The notes beneath the pieces are model-generated. The model ran no database searches, was not told where the DNA came from, and worked only from the letters and a program-made list of their open reading frames with translations. Positions 36,522 through 44,828 of a stretch of DNA of 64,000 nt are shown here, one piece after another. Numbering within the stretch: the stretch's first letter is position 1; every line of letters begins with the position of its first letter. Made by a program: the position numbers and the translations under genes. The DNA is from Pseudaeromonas sp041441555 (GTDB taxonomy: Bacteria > Pseudomonadota > Gammaproteobacteria > Enterobacterales > Aeromonadaceae). The stretch lies in NCBI GenBank assembly GCA_041441555.1, contig JASDSW010000046.1:11652-75651 (forward strand). The letters are read 5' to 3'.

Positions 36522-37445
36522 ATGGCACACAGTGTTGATGAAATGGAAACCTTGTCCGGCGCCCTCGACGATGTGCGGACCTTCTGCCGGGTGGTGGAGC
36601 TGGGCACCCTCTCGGCGGCGGCCCGGGTGATGGGTGAAACCAAGGGCAGCATCAGCCGCCGCCTGCGCCGCCTGGAGAGCAGTCTGGGGCTACAGCTGCT
36701 GGCCCGCCACCCGCGCTCGGTCAGCATCACGGCCGAGGGGCAGCTGTTCTATGGCAAGGCCCGAGAGGGATTGTTGCTGCTGGATGAGGGGGCCGAGCTG
36801 GCTCGCGCCACGCGCAGCGAGCCGCGGGGCACGCTGCGCATCACGGCGCCGCTGGATCTGGGGCAGGAGTGGTTGCCACCGCTGCTGGTGGCCTTTGCCG
36901 AGCAGCATCCGCAGATCCGCATCGAATTGCTGATCGGCGATCAACGGCTCGATCTGGCCAGTCACCAGATCGACATAGCGCTGCGCGCCACCGATGGCGG
37001 TCTACCGGATATGGGCTACAGTGCCCGCTCCCTGACCCGCTTGACCATGGGCTGGTATGCCGCCCCCGCTTACCTGGCGCGCGCCGGCATGCCGACTCGT
37101 CCCGAGGATTTGCCGCAGCACGCCCTGGTGCTGATGGCCGGTCCTCATGGCTGTAGCATCACGCTCGAACAGGGAGCACAGCAGGAGCGGCTCACGTTAT
37201 GGCCCCGCCTGCAGACCCAGGATTATGCCAGCGTGCTACGCCTGACCCTCGCCGGCGGAGGCATCGGTTACTTTCCGCAACTGGTGGCCAGCAGCTCACT
37301 GCAGCGCGGTCTGCTGCAACCCGTGTTGACCGATTGGACCACCAGCGCCGGCGAGCTGTTTCTCATCACTCAGAGCGGTCTGCGCGTCCCGGCCCGGGTG
37401 CAAGCCTTCAAGCAGTTCCTGCTGGAGCGGCTGACGCCGCGCTGA
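36522..37445 (+). CDS. LysR-family transcriptional regulator
   Basis: A 307-residue regulator. The helix-turn-helix is at about residues 24-66 (TLSAAARVMGETKGSISRRLRRLESSLG) and the LysR substrate-binding domain follows, with GTLRITAPLDLG and the usual two-lobe pattern. The divergent arrangement with ygiD-doxX, sharing a 75-base region, suggests it controls them. The start at 36522 is the first ATG; one at 36543 is also possible. Effector is unknown. Confidence 0.9.
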   Translation: MAHSVDEMETLSGALDDVRTFCRVVELGTLSAAARVMGETKGSISRRLRRLESSLGLQLLARHPRSVSITAEGQLFYGKAREGLLLLDEGAELARATRSEPRGTLRITAPLDLGQEWLPPLLVAFAEQHPQIRIELLIGDQRLDLASHQIDIALRATDGGLPDMGYSARSLTRLTMGWYAAPAYLARAGMPTRPEDLPQHALVLMAGPHGCSITLEQGAQQERLTLWPRLQTQDYASVLRLTLAGGGIGYFPQLVASSSLQRGLLQPVLTDWTTSAGELFLITQSGLRVPARVQAFKQFLLERLTPR

Positions 37446-37454
37446 GGCGGCCCC

Positions 37455-37483
37455 AAAAAACAGCCCGTCGCGAGGACGGGCTG
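37455..37483 (-). terminator. Rho-independent terminator of puuP
   Basis: Nine-base arms (CAGCCCGTC at 37461-37469 and GACGGGCTG at 37475-37483). On the minus strand the stem is followed by six U (A run at 37455-37460). It may also slow transcription of the LysR gene from the other side. Confidence 0.9.
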
Positions 37484-37517
37484 AGAGTCAGACTAGCGGC
37501 TTGCGGTCAGACTCGCC

Positions 37518-38864
37518 TCAGGCTTCCACCTGGGGTAGTGGCTTGCGAAAACGCGAGGTGCGCACCGCCAGCCAGACCAGTCCCAGAGCCGCCCAGATGA
37601 GCCCCAGATAGAGGGAGCTGAGCTCCAGATTCAGCCACAGCACAGCTACGGTGGCCGCTCCACACAACGGCAGGATCAGATAGCGCAGGCGATCGCCCCA
37701 GCAGTGGCGTCGCTGCTCGCGCACGTAGAACTGGGCGATCACCGACAGGTTGACGAAGGTGAAGGCCATCAGGGCGCCAAAGTTGACCAGCGCCAGGGCA
37801 ACATCCAGATCGAAGGAGACCGCCGACAGCGCCACGCCACCCACCAGCATCACGTTGACCGCCGGCGTCCGCCAGCGCGGATGCACATAGCCGAAGAAGC
37901 GCTCCGGCAACACGGTATCGCGCCCCATCACATAGAGCAGACGCGAGACCCCGGCGTGTGACGCCAGCCCCGAGGCCAGCACCGCCACCGTGGTAAAGAC
38001 CAGAACCACCGACTGGAACAGGGTACCGCCGACATACAGGGCGATCTCCGGCAACACGGCATCGGGTTGCTGGAAGCGGGAGATATCCGGAAAGAAGAGC
38101 TGCAGGAAGTAGGCGACGCTGATGAAGATCACCCCGCCGATCAAGGCGGTCAGGAAGATGGCCTTGGGCACCACCCGGGCCGCATCCGGCGTCTCCTCGG
38201 CCAGGTTGCTAATGCCATCAAAGCCGAGGAATGAAAAGCAGAGCACAGTCGCCCCACCGATCAACAGCATCGGTTGGGCATCCACGCTATAAAAAGGACG
38301 CAGGCTGGCGAGCGTTCCCAGCCCTTCGCCCTGATAGACGCCATGGGCAATCAGGCCGATGAAGACCAGGATGATGGCGATCTGAATGGCCACGATCAGG
38401 CTGTTGAAGTTGGCCACCAGATTGATGCCACGCAGATTGAGCAGCGTCATGATGGTCACCAGACCGAAGATGAAGTAGGCCGCCGGAACCTCGGGAAACA
38501 GTGCCGTCAGGTAGATCTTGGCCAGCAGCATGTTGATCATCGGCATGAAGAGATAATCGAGCAGCGACGACCAGCCGACCATGAAGCCGATGTAGGGATT
38601 GAACGCCTTTTGCGCATAGGTATAGGCCGAGCCGGCCGACGGAAAACGATGCACCAAAGTGCCATAGCTCAGCGCGGTGAACAGCATGCCAATCAGCGCC
38701 AGCAGGTAGGAGGTGGCCACATGGCCGACCGTCATCTCGGTGACGATGCCAAAGGTATCAAACACCGCCATCGGCGTCAGATAGGCCAGCCCCATCATCA
38801 CGACTTGCCACAGGCTCAGGCTCTTGCGCAGACTAGGTCGCTGCATGCTCGTTGATTCAGTCAT
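37518..38864 (-). CDS. puuP: APC-family amino acid/polyamine permease, PuuP type (putrescine importer)
   Basis: A 448-residue, 12-helix transporter. Strong landmarks shared with E. coli PuuP are the start RKSLSLWQVVMMGLAYLTP, FDTFGIV, FPSAGSAYTYAQK, GWSSLLDYLFMPMINMLLA and SFLGFDG. The ATG at 38864 has GGGGAG seven bases upstream. No other puu genes are near, so its substrate, putrescine or a related amine, is inferred from similarity only. Confidence 0.85.
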   Translation of the reverse strand: MTESTSMQRPSLRKSLSLWQVVMMGLAYLTPMAVFDTFGIVTEMTVGHVATSYLLALIGMLFTALSYGTLVHRFPSAGSAYTYAQKAFNPYIGFMVGWSSLLDYLFMPMINMLLAKIYLTALFPEVPAAYFIFGLVTIMTLLNLRGINLVANFNSLIVAIQIAIILVFIGLIAHGVYQGEGLGTLASLRPFYSVDAQPMLLIGGATVLCFSFLGFDGISNLAEETPDAARVVPKAIFLTALIGGVIFISVAYFLQLFFPDISRFQQPDAVLPEIALYVGGTLFQSVVLVFTTVAVLASGLASHAGVSRLLYVMGRDTVLPERFFGYVHPRWRTPAVNVMLVGGVALSAVSFDLDVALALVNFGALMAFTFVNLSVIAQFYVREQRRHCWGDRLRYLILPLCGAATVAVLWLNLELSSLYLGLIWAALGLVWLAVRTSRFRKPLPQVEA

Positions 38865-39492
38865 GAGCAGTCTCCCCGGCATGCCAGCCACCAAAGAACA
38901 TCAGGGATGACCGCTCATGAGCCGTCAGATCCAGACCGAACGGTCGCAACCGCACTGAGTGACGCATCGGATTTCCTCTTGCTATGTGGATTCGTTCTGG
39001 CGCCGCGGCGCACGAATCGGCTTATCGTCTCCGGTTACCATGACCGGCCTCGGTAAAGGACAGAAAAAGCAAACAGCCAGCACCGGCGGGTGTGGCTGTT
39101 TGACGGGCGCTATTTTGCCCCAGTTCGCGGGGTAATAACACCGTTTTACCATCCATTTTTGGATGAAATTTCGCCGACCAACGGGGGCCAAATTTCAGTC
39201 GTCCGGCCGTGGGGCAGAACCGTTTCCAGGCCGTTTTTCTTCGACGGCTCATGTCTGGAAATCTCGAAACGTAGGCCCGGGCAACCGAAGCCACCACCAC
39301 GGCAATGTGTCTGTTTTTTGTGCATAAAAAACCAAAAACCCAAGCTGTCTCACTATCCTGAGGCAATATCGGGTAAAGCAGTCCCGTCGCGCCACGCAAC
39401 GGCTTACACTCAAGGCTGCGGCGACCGCTCCACCCGAATGACGGCACCGCCATGACAAGAAGGTGCGCGCCTGTTTTTTTGGAGTTTTACCC
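38865..39492. other. 628-base intergenic region with a hairpin-rich segment
   Basis: This lies between the divergent puuP and penicillin-binding-protein genes. The part 39071-39340 holds a series of strong inverted repeats (next entry). Several short open frames cross it on both strands but none looks like a protein. The remaining bases hold no recognised site. Confidence 0.5.
39071..39340. repeat. Array of inverted repeats, possible intergenic repeat or structured RNA
   Basis: Seen directly: AAACAGCCA/CACC with GGTG/TGGCTGTTT (39071-39101, 13 bp with one bulge, with a T run on the minus strand); CCCC/GGGG around 39119-39132; CATCCA/TGGATG (39150-39165); TGAAATTT/AAATTTCA (39164-39171/39190-39197); TTTCCAG/CTGGAAA (about 39222-39260) enclosing GCCG/CGGC; and GTTTTTT/AAAAAAC (about 39313-39332). 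Base composition is lower in GC than the flanking genes. Repeat, transposon remnant or RNA gene cannot be told apart here. Confidence 0.4.
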
Positions 39493-42400
39493 ATGGAAGC
39501 TGTTGATCCTATTCCCCCTCAGTCCGGTTCACTGGAGCCTCAAACGACGCCTTGCGCGACAACTGCCGGGGAAATGGCGGATGAAACCAAAGCGCAGAGC
39601 GAGGAGGTCCATCCGCAGCCACAGGACATGGCAAACCAATCGGCCAATGCACCGTCGACGCCGCCCCGACCCGCCCACTCGTTCTCCATCTGGCATCTGC
39701 TGCAGAGCCTGCTGCGCATCTGCCTGCTGACAATTCTGCTGGCCGCCTTGGCTGCCTTGGTCTTCGAGATGCGCACCTCCTGGCTGCAATCTTATCTGTT
39801 ACCACCCTATGCCAAGAGCCTGACCTGGCAGGTCGCCGAGGGGCCCAGCGATGCCATCGTCTTTCCTGCGGCCGGCCCCTACGATCAGCGCCTCGGCTAC
39901 GCCGGGTTGGGCCGTTTCACCAGCCGACTCAACGAACGTGGTTATGCGGTGACCGCCCAGAGCCGTTTCTCAGCGCCGCTGCTCGATTACAGCCATCTGG
40001 GGCTGTTTCCCCCCTATCGCGAAAAGAGTCAGGCCGGACTGACCCTGTATGATTGCCACCGTGAGCCGCTGCACGTCAGCCGCTACCCGACCCATCAGTT
40101 TGTCGATTTTGCCGCCATACCGCCGTTGGCGCTGACCGCCCTGCTCTACATCGAGAACCGCGATCTGCTCGATGAGGCCATGCCGCTGACTAACCCGGCC
40201 GTCGACTGGCCGCGCTTTTTCAACGCCGCCCTCTCCCAGTTGGGCAAGAAGGTGGGGATGCAGGATCATGGCTCCGGGGGCAGTACCCTGGCCACCCAGA
40301 TGGAGAAGTTCCGTCACTCGCCGGAAGGACGCACCAACTCAGGCAAGGAGAAGCTGCGTCAGATGGCCAGCGCCACGGTGCGCGCCTACCTGCAGGGCCC
40401 CCTGACTCTGACGGCCCGCCAGCAGGTGGCGCTGGATTATCTCAACTCGGTGCCGCTAGCCGCCGCGCCGGGCTATGGCGAGGTACATGGCCTGGGCGAT
40501 GGCCTCCATGTCTGGTTTGGCGCCGATGTTGCCCAGAGCTACCAATTGCTGGCCGAGCCGATGGCCATCAGCCAGGCGTCACCGGAGCTACTGGCGGCGC
40601 AAGGGCTCGCCCTGCGCCAGGTGGTGGCCCTGCTCATCGCCCACCGCCGCCCCTCCTTCTATCTGCTCAATGGCCGCCACGAGCTGGCCACACTGACCGA
40701 CAGCTATCTGCGCCTGCTGGCCCAGCAACAGGCCATCTCGGGGCCACTGCGCGATGCCGCCTTGGCGGCAAGCCTGACGTTCCGGGACTTCAAGACAGCG
40801 CCGGCCTACAGCAAGATCGATGGCAACAAGGCCCGCTATGTCACCCGCGGACGCCTCGGGCAGATGCTCGGTCTCTCCCTCTATGATCTCGACCATCTGG
40901 ATCTGTCGGTCCAAAGCCACCTCGACAACCCGCTGCAGCAACGAGTCAGCAACTACCTGCGCCAGCTGGCCGATCCGACCTTTGCCGGGGAGATCGGACT
41001 CTACGGCGAGCGACTGTTATCGCCGGAGAAGACCGCCGAGGTTCGCTACAGCTTCACCCTGTTCGAGCGCAGTGCCCAGGGCTTCCTGGTGCGGGTTCAG
41101 ACCGACAACACCGATCAGCCCTTCGACATCAACGACTCCAGCAAGCTGGAGCTTGGCTCCACCGCCAAGCTGCGGGTGCTGACCACCTATCTGCAGATGG
41201 TGGCCGAGCTGCACCAGCGCTATGGCGCTCTCGAGCCTCGGGCCCTGCGCCAGCAGGTGGTCGATCCGCAGGATAATCTCAGCCGTTGGGCTCTCGACTA
41301 CCTGGCCCGCAGCAGCGATCGCTCCCTGACCACCATGCTGCAGGCGGCGCTGGATCGTCGCTATTCGGCCAGCCCCTATGAAAGCTTCTTCACCGGGGGC
41401 GGCTTGCATACCTTTGCCAACTTCCGCAAAGAGGATAACCATCGACTACCCACCCTGCGCCAGGCGCTGCAGGAGTCTATCAACCTGCCGTTCGTGCGGC
41501 TGATGCGCGATGTGGTGCGCTACAGCCTGTATCAGGATCCGACCCGCCGCGCCCTGCTGCAGGATGATCACGATCCCCGACGCCAGGAGTATCTGAACCG
41601 TTTCGCCGACCGGGAGGGCAAGACCTACCTCAATCGCTTCTGGCGCAAGTACCGCAACCAGAACGGCGACGAGCGGCTGGCCACCCTGCTTGATGGGCTG
41701 CACCTGAACCAGAGCCGTCTGGCGGCTATCCACCGCTATCTCTACCCGCAGGCCGAGCCAGCAGCGCTGGCCAGCTTCCTGCGCGAGCACCTGCCAGGGG
41801 AAAAACTCGGTGAGCAACGTCTCGCCTACCTGTACCAAACCTATGGCCCCGGCAAGTTTTCGTTGCCGGATCAGGGCTATGTGGCCCGCGTCCATCCGCT
41901 GGAGCTGTGGCTGCTCGATTATCTGAATCAGCATCCGCAAGCCACCTTCAACGAGGTCGTGGCAGCCAGTGGCGAACAGCGACGGGAAGTGTATGGCTGG
42001 CTGTTCAAGTCACGCCATCGCAGCGCCCGCGACAGCCGCATCCGCACCATGCTCGAGATCGAGGCCTTCAGCGACATTCATCAGCGCTGGCAACAACTGG
42101 GCTATCCATTCGACCATCTGGTGCCGTCGCTGGCCACCGCCATCGGCAGCTCCGGAGATCGTCCCGCCGCCCTGGCCGAACTGATGGGCATCATCCTCAA
42201 CGACGGGGTGCGCCTGCCAGTCGAGCGGTTAGCCTGGCTGCACTTCGCCGCCGATACCCCCTACGAGACCCGGTTCGCCCCCGATCCCAAACAGGCCAAG
42301 CGGGTGCTGCCCAGCGAGGTGGCGCAAGCCCTGCGGGATGCGCTCTCCCAGGTGGTCGAAGCCGGTACCGCCCGGCGACTGGCGGGCACCTTCACCCTGC

Positions 42401-42702
42401 CCGACGGCACGCCGCTCAAGCTCGGCGGTAAAACCGGCACCGGCGATAACCGCATCGAGAAGGTCGGCCGTTATGGTCAGGTGATCACCTCCCGGGCCAT
42501 GAACCGCACCGCCACCTTCGTCTTCTACCTGGGGGATCGTCATTTCGGTACCCTGACCGCCTATGTCGAAGGCGGCAGTGCCGATAACTTCCGCTTCACC
42601 TCGGCGTTGCCGGTGCAGGTGCTCAAGGGAATGGCTCCCCTGTTGGCCCCTTACCTGACCGGGGATGGGGCCTCCTGTCCGCAACCAACCCCGGAGCAGT
42701 AA
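39493..42702 (+). CDS. Large transglycosylase/transpeptidase-domain protein (divergent class A PBP-like)
   Basis: A 1069-residue protein with a Pro/Gln-rich cytoplasmic tail, one membrane helix (about residues 71-95) and a periplasmic body. A GT51 domain is present but altered: LLYIENRDLLD in place of the ED-x-x-F-x-x-H-x-G motif, GGSTLATQMEK for GGSTITQQ, and no clear RKxxE motif. The transpeptidase domain keeps S-x-x-K in LELGSTAKL, S-x-N in QESINLPFVRL and KTGT in LGGKTGTGDNR. It is therefore probably a transpeptidase or regulator with weak or lost glycan polymerisation. The ATG at 39493 follows GGAG; an in-frame start at 39463 has no ribosome site. Confidence 0.8.
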   Translation: MEAVDPIPPQSGSLEPQTTPCATTAGEMADETKAQSEEVHPQPQDMANQSANAPSTPPRPAHSFSIWHLLQSLLRICLLTILLAALAALVFEMRTSWLQSYLLPPYAKSLTWQVAEGPSDAIVFPAAGPYDQRLGYAGLGRFTSRLNERGYAVTAQSRFSAPLLDYSHLGLFPPYREKSQAGLTLYDCHREPLHVSRYPTHQFVDFAAIPPLALTALLYIENRDLLDEAMPLTNPAVDWPRFFNAALSQLGKKVGMQDHGSGGSTLATQMEKFRHSPEGRTNSGKEKLRQMASATVRAYLQGPLTLTARQQVALDYLNSVPLAAAPGYGEVHGLGDGLHVWFGADVAQSYQLLAEPMAISQASPELLAAQGLALRQVVALLIAHRRPSFYLLNGRHELATLTDSYLRLLAQQQAISGPLRDAALAASLTFRDFKTAPAYSKIDGNKARYVTRGRLGQMLGLSLYDLDHLDLSVQSHLDNPLQQRVSNYLRQLADPTFAGEIGLYGERLLSPEKTAEVRYSFTLFERSAQGFLVRVQTDNTDQPFDINDSSKLELGSTAKLRVLTTYLQMVAELHQRYGALEPRALRQQVVDPQDNLSRWALDYLARSSDRSLTTMLQAALDRRYSASPYESFFTGGGLHTFANFRKEDNHRLPTLRQALQESINLPFVRLMRDVVRYSLYQDPTRRALLQDDHDPRRQEYLNRFADREGKTYLNRFWRKYRNQNGDERLATLLDGLHLNQSRLAAIHRYLYPQAEPAALASFLREHLPGEKLGEQRLAYLYQTYGPGKFSLPDQGYVARVHPLELWLLDYLNQHPQATFNEVVAASGEQRREVYGWLFKSRHRSARDSRIRTMLEIEAFSDIHQRWQQLGYPFDHLVPSLATAIGSSGDRPAALAELMGIILNDGVRLPVERLAWLHFAADTPYETRFAPDPKQAKRVLPSEVAQALRDALSQVVEAGTARRLAGTFTLPDGTPLKLGGKTGTGDNRIEKVGRYGQVITSRAMNRTATFVFYLGDRHFGTLTAYVEGGSADNFRFTSALPVQVLKGMAPLLAPYLTGDGASCPQPTPEQ

Positions 42703-42747
42703 ACGGACAAGCATTCATCGGCAATTAGGGCTAACCGGAGAAATTAG

Positions 42748-43302
42748 ATGCGAGAGTGGGACAAGATGCTGGCCGGCGAACTCTATGACCCGGCCGATAC
42801 CGAATTGAAGGCGGGCCGCGAAACGGCCCGTGCCCTGTTATTTGCACTCCAGCAGTTGCCGCCGAGCGCCAAGGAGCAGCGACAGCAGTTATGGCAACAA
42901 CTGCTCGGCTCGGCCAAGGGCGAGCCCGCCATCCACCTGCCGTTTCACTGCGATTATGGCCGCAACATTCACCTGGGAGCGCGTTTCTATGCCAACGCGG
43001 GCTGCACCATCCTGGATGTGGCCACCGTCACCATCGGTGACGATGTGCTGCTGGCGCCCGGTGTGCAGCTGATTACCGCGACCCACCCCACGGATTCGGC
43101 CACCCGCTTGAGCGGCCTGGAATATGGCAAACCCATCACCCTCGGCGACAAGTGCTGGCTGGGCGCCGGCGTCATCGTCTGCCCCGGCGTCACCATCGGC
43201 GAAGGAGCGGTAATCGGCGCCGGCAGTGTCGTCACCCGCGATATCCCCCCCTACAGTGTCGCCGTCGGCAATCCCTGCCGGGTCATTCGCAGCACCACTT
43301 GA
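42748..43302 (+). CDS. maa: Maltose/galactoside O-acetyltransferase family protein
   Basis: A 184-residue left-handed beta-helix acetyltransferase of the LacA/Maa/NodL group. An N-terminal helical domain (MREWDKMLAGELYDPADTEL) precedes hexapeptide repeats, and the catalytic His is in LITATHPTD. The C-terminal turn PPYSVAVGNPCRVIR is typical. It acetylates sugar hydroxyls from acetyl-CoA. It starts 45 bases after the PBP gene; the TGATCA at 43300-43305 serves as its stop and that of the opposite GNAT gene. Confidence 0.88.
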   Translation: MREWDKMLAGELYDPADTELKAGRETARALLFALQQLPPSAKEQRQQLWQQLLGSAKGEPAIHLPFHCDYGRNIHLGARFYANAGCTILDVATVTIGDDVLLAPGVQLITATHPTDSATRLSGLEYGKPITLGDKCWLGAGVIVCPGVTIGEGAVIGAGSVVTRDIPPYSVAVGNPCRVIRSTT

Positions 43303-43755
43303 TCACTCGGCCAAGGATTTGGCCATGCAGAGACTATTTCCCAACGAGACATAGGGGCCATAGCCGTCGATCGGCGTGAAGCCCAACTTCTGATACAGGG
43401 CGATGGCTTCGGGCTGCCGGCGGCCGGTTTCCAGCAGCAGTTGTTGCGCTCCCAGCTCGAGAGCCCAGCGCTCGAGCGCACGGAGCAGTTGCTCGGAGTA
43501 GCCCCGCCGCCGCCACTGGGGATGGACAAACATCCGCTTCACCTCGGCGCGTTGGCCATCAAGCCATTTAAAGCAGCCACAGGCCACGGCCTGCCCCTCC
43601 ACCACCCCCAGCAAGGCGGTGTCGATACAATCCAGCCGGTTGTGCGGGGTGTAGAGATCTTGCAATTCGCCATAGCGTTGTCGCAGTTCGTCATCGAGTT
43701 GACGGGTCAAGGCGACAAACTGCTCATCCTGATTGCTAGTCCGTAGCAGTTGCAT
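43303..43755 (-). CDS. GNAT-family N-acetyltransferase
   Basis: A 150-residue cytoplasmic protein with the GNAT fold: KRMFVHPQWRRRGYSEQLLRALERWA is motif A (acetyl-CoA binding), and ALYQKLGFTPIDGYGPY is motif B. The acceptor is unknown. It converges with maa, the two stop codons abutting. Confidence 0.87.
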   Translation of the reverse strand: MQLLRTSNQDEQFVALTRQLDDELRQRYGELQDLYTPHNRLDCIDTALLGVVEGQAVACGCFKWLDGQRAEVKRMFVHPQWRRRGYSEQLLRALERWALELGAQQLLLETGRRQPEAIALYQKLGFTPIDGYGPYVSLGNSLCMAKSLAE

Positions 43756-43801
43756 ACTCGCTCATTGTCAAAGAGATCATGAACCGATGGATTGCCAGCC
43801 G

Positions 43802-44593
43802 TTAGCAGCAATCCCAGTTGTACCAAACCCGAGAAAAGTCCCCCTGGGCCAGCCGCTCGGCCTCAATGAAGAAATTGCCGACCCCGCAGTCGCCCCACAT
43901 GATTTCCACCCCGTCGTCTTCATCATGGGTATCCATTTGGAACAACAACTGCCAGGCTTCGCCCCGCCGTTCATAGGCGCGCGGATCCTCCTGGGTGAAG
44001 TAGGCGTACCCCCCCAGCTTGCTCCCGGTGCCGAGCCCCAGGTCATACAGGCGGTCAATGAGGGAGTCATCCAGCTCGTCGATGTCACAGGCGATGGCCT
44101 CAAAACGATAGTCGCTCGGCGCCGGCAAATCGGCCACAGCCGTGAAGCGCAGGGCGTACTCCGCCTGCAACGGCAAGCAATTCTCCTCCGGCAAGGGCGG
44201 CAACTCGGCGGCCGGCAGCGCCAACTGCGGATCAACCTGCGCGTGGTAGACAACCCGATAGCCATCCGGAGCAGAGAGCACCTCGTCCAGTGGCCGGTCA
44301 AAATCCAGGCCATAGACCTCGTCATTGGCCACGAAAAACTGCAACAGCCCCTGGCGCGGGAAGCCCGCCAGCACCGGCAGCTCGGCTAGGTTGAGCTGAG
44401 CCAACAGATACAGGGGCGCTCCGGCGGCACTGCGCGGATAAGCCATGCCCCGCGGCCACCATGGCAGCCCGCCAAACTTGCTGCTCTCCGGGTGGGCCGG
44501 CGCCTGACGCAGCGGCGTGATGGTAATCGCCGGTAGGGCATGGGGTTGTAACTTGGCCAATACAGCCTGCATCTCTTCACTATTTCCGCTCAT
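43802..44593 (-). CDS. DUF1963 (YwqG-like) protein
   Basis: A 263-residue cytoplasmic protein beginning MSGNSEEMQAVLAKL. The ATG at 44593 has GGGAG six bases upstream; the open frame extends further, but that part is out of family. Landmarks of the YwqG family are SKFGGLPWWPRG, LAQLNLAELP, LLQFFVANDE and SKLGGYAYFTQEDPR, with an acidic C-terminal half. Function is not established; some members occur near toxins or immunity genes, but none is seen here. Confidence 0.82.
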   Translation of the reverse strand: MSGNSEEMQAVLAKLQPHALPAITITPLRQAPAHPESSKFGGLPWWPRGMAYPRSAAGAPLYLLAQLNLAELPVLAGFPRQGLLQFFVANDEVYGLDFDRPLDEVLSAPDGYRVVYHAQVDPQLALPAAELPPLPEENCLPLQAEYALRFTAVADLPAPSDYRFEAIACDIDELDDSLIDRLYDLGLGTGSKLGGYAYFTQEDPRAYERRGEAWQLLFQMDTHDEDDGVEIMWGDCGVGNFFIEAERLAQGDFSRVWYNWDCC

Positions 44594-44774
44594 CTTGCTC
44601 TCCCGTATAACGGTTCGTACACCTATCGCCCGCACCCGGCGAGCAGTTGGCCCAGTTTGGCACCAAATGAATAGGCAAGCCAGGATGATCAACCGATGGC
44701 GCCTGGCTCTTGAGCCATGAACCAGGCGCTCGACTTCATCCGTCACGAGGAGAGCGCCCCCCCAAAAACGTCCT

Positions 44775-44803
44775 AAAAAAAAGCCAGCGACGAGGCGCTG
44801 GCT
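44775..44803 (-). terminator. Rho-independent terminator of aroP
   Basis: Eight-base arms (AGCCAGCG at 44782-44789 and CGCTGGCT at 44796-44803), with eight A on the plus strand (44775-44782) giving a U tract on the minus-strand transcript. Confidence 0.92.
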
Positions 44804-44828
44804 TCGGGTTGAATCATGGAACAATCAC

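Noticed and set aside
39022..39453. 143-codon open frame on the minus strand in the puuP-PBP intergenic region, with several overlapping shorter frames
   Set aside because: No family features or ribosome site, and it runs through the hairpin array; more likely chance frames in structured DNA.
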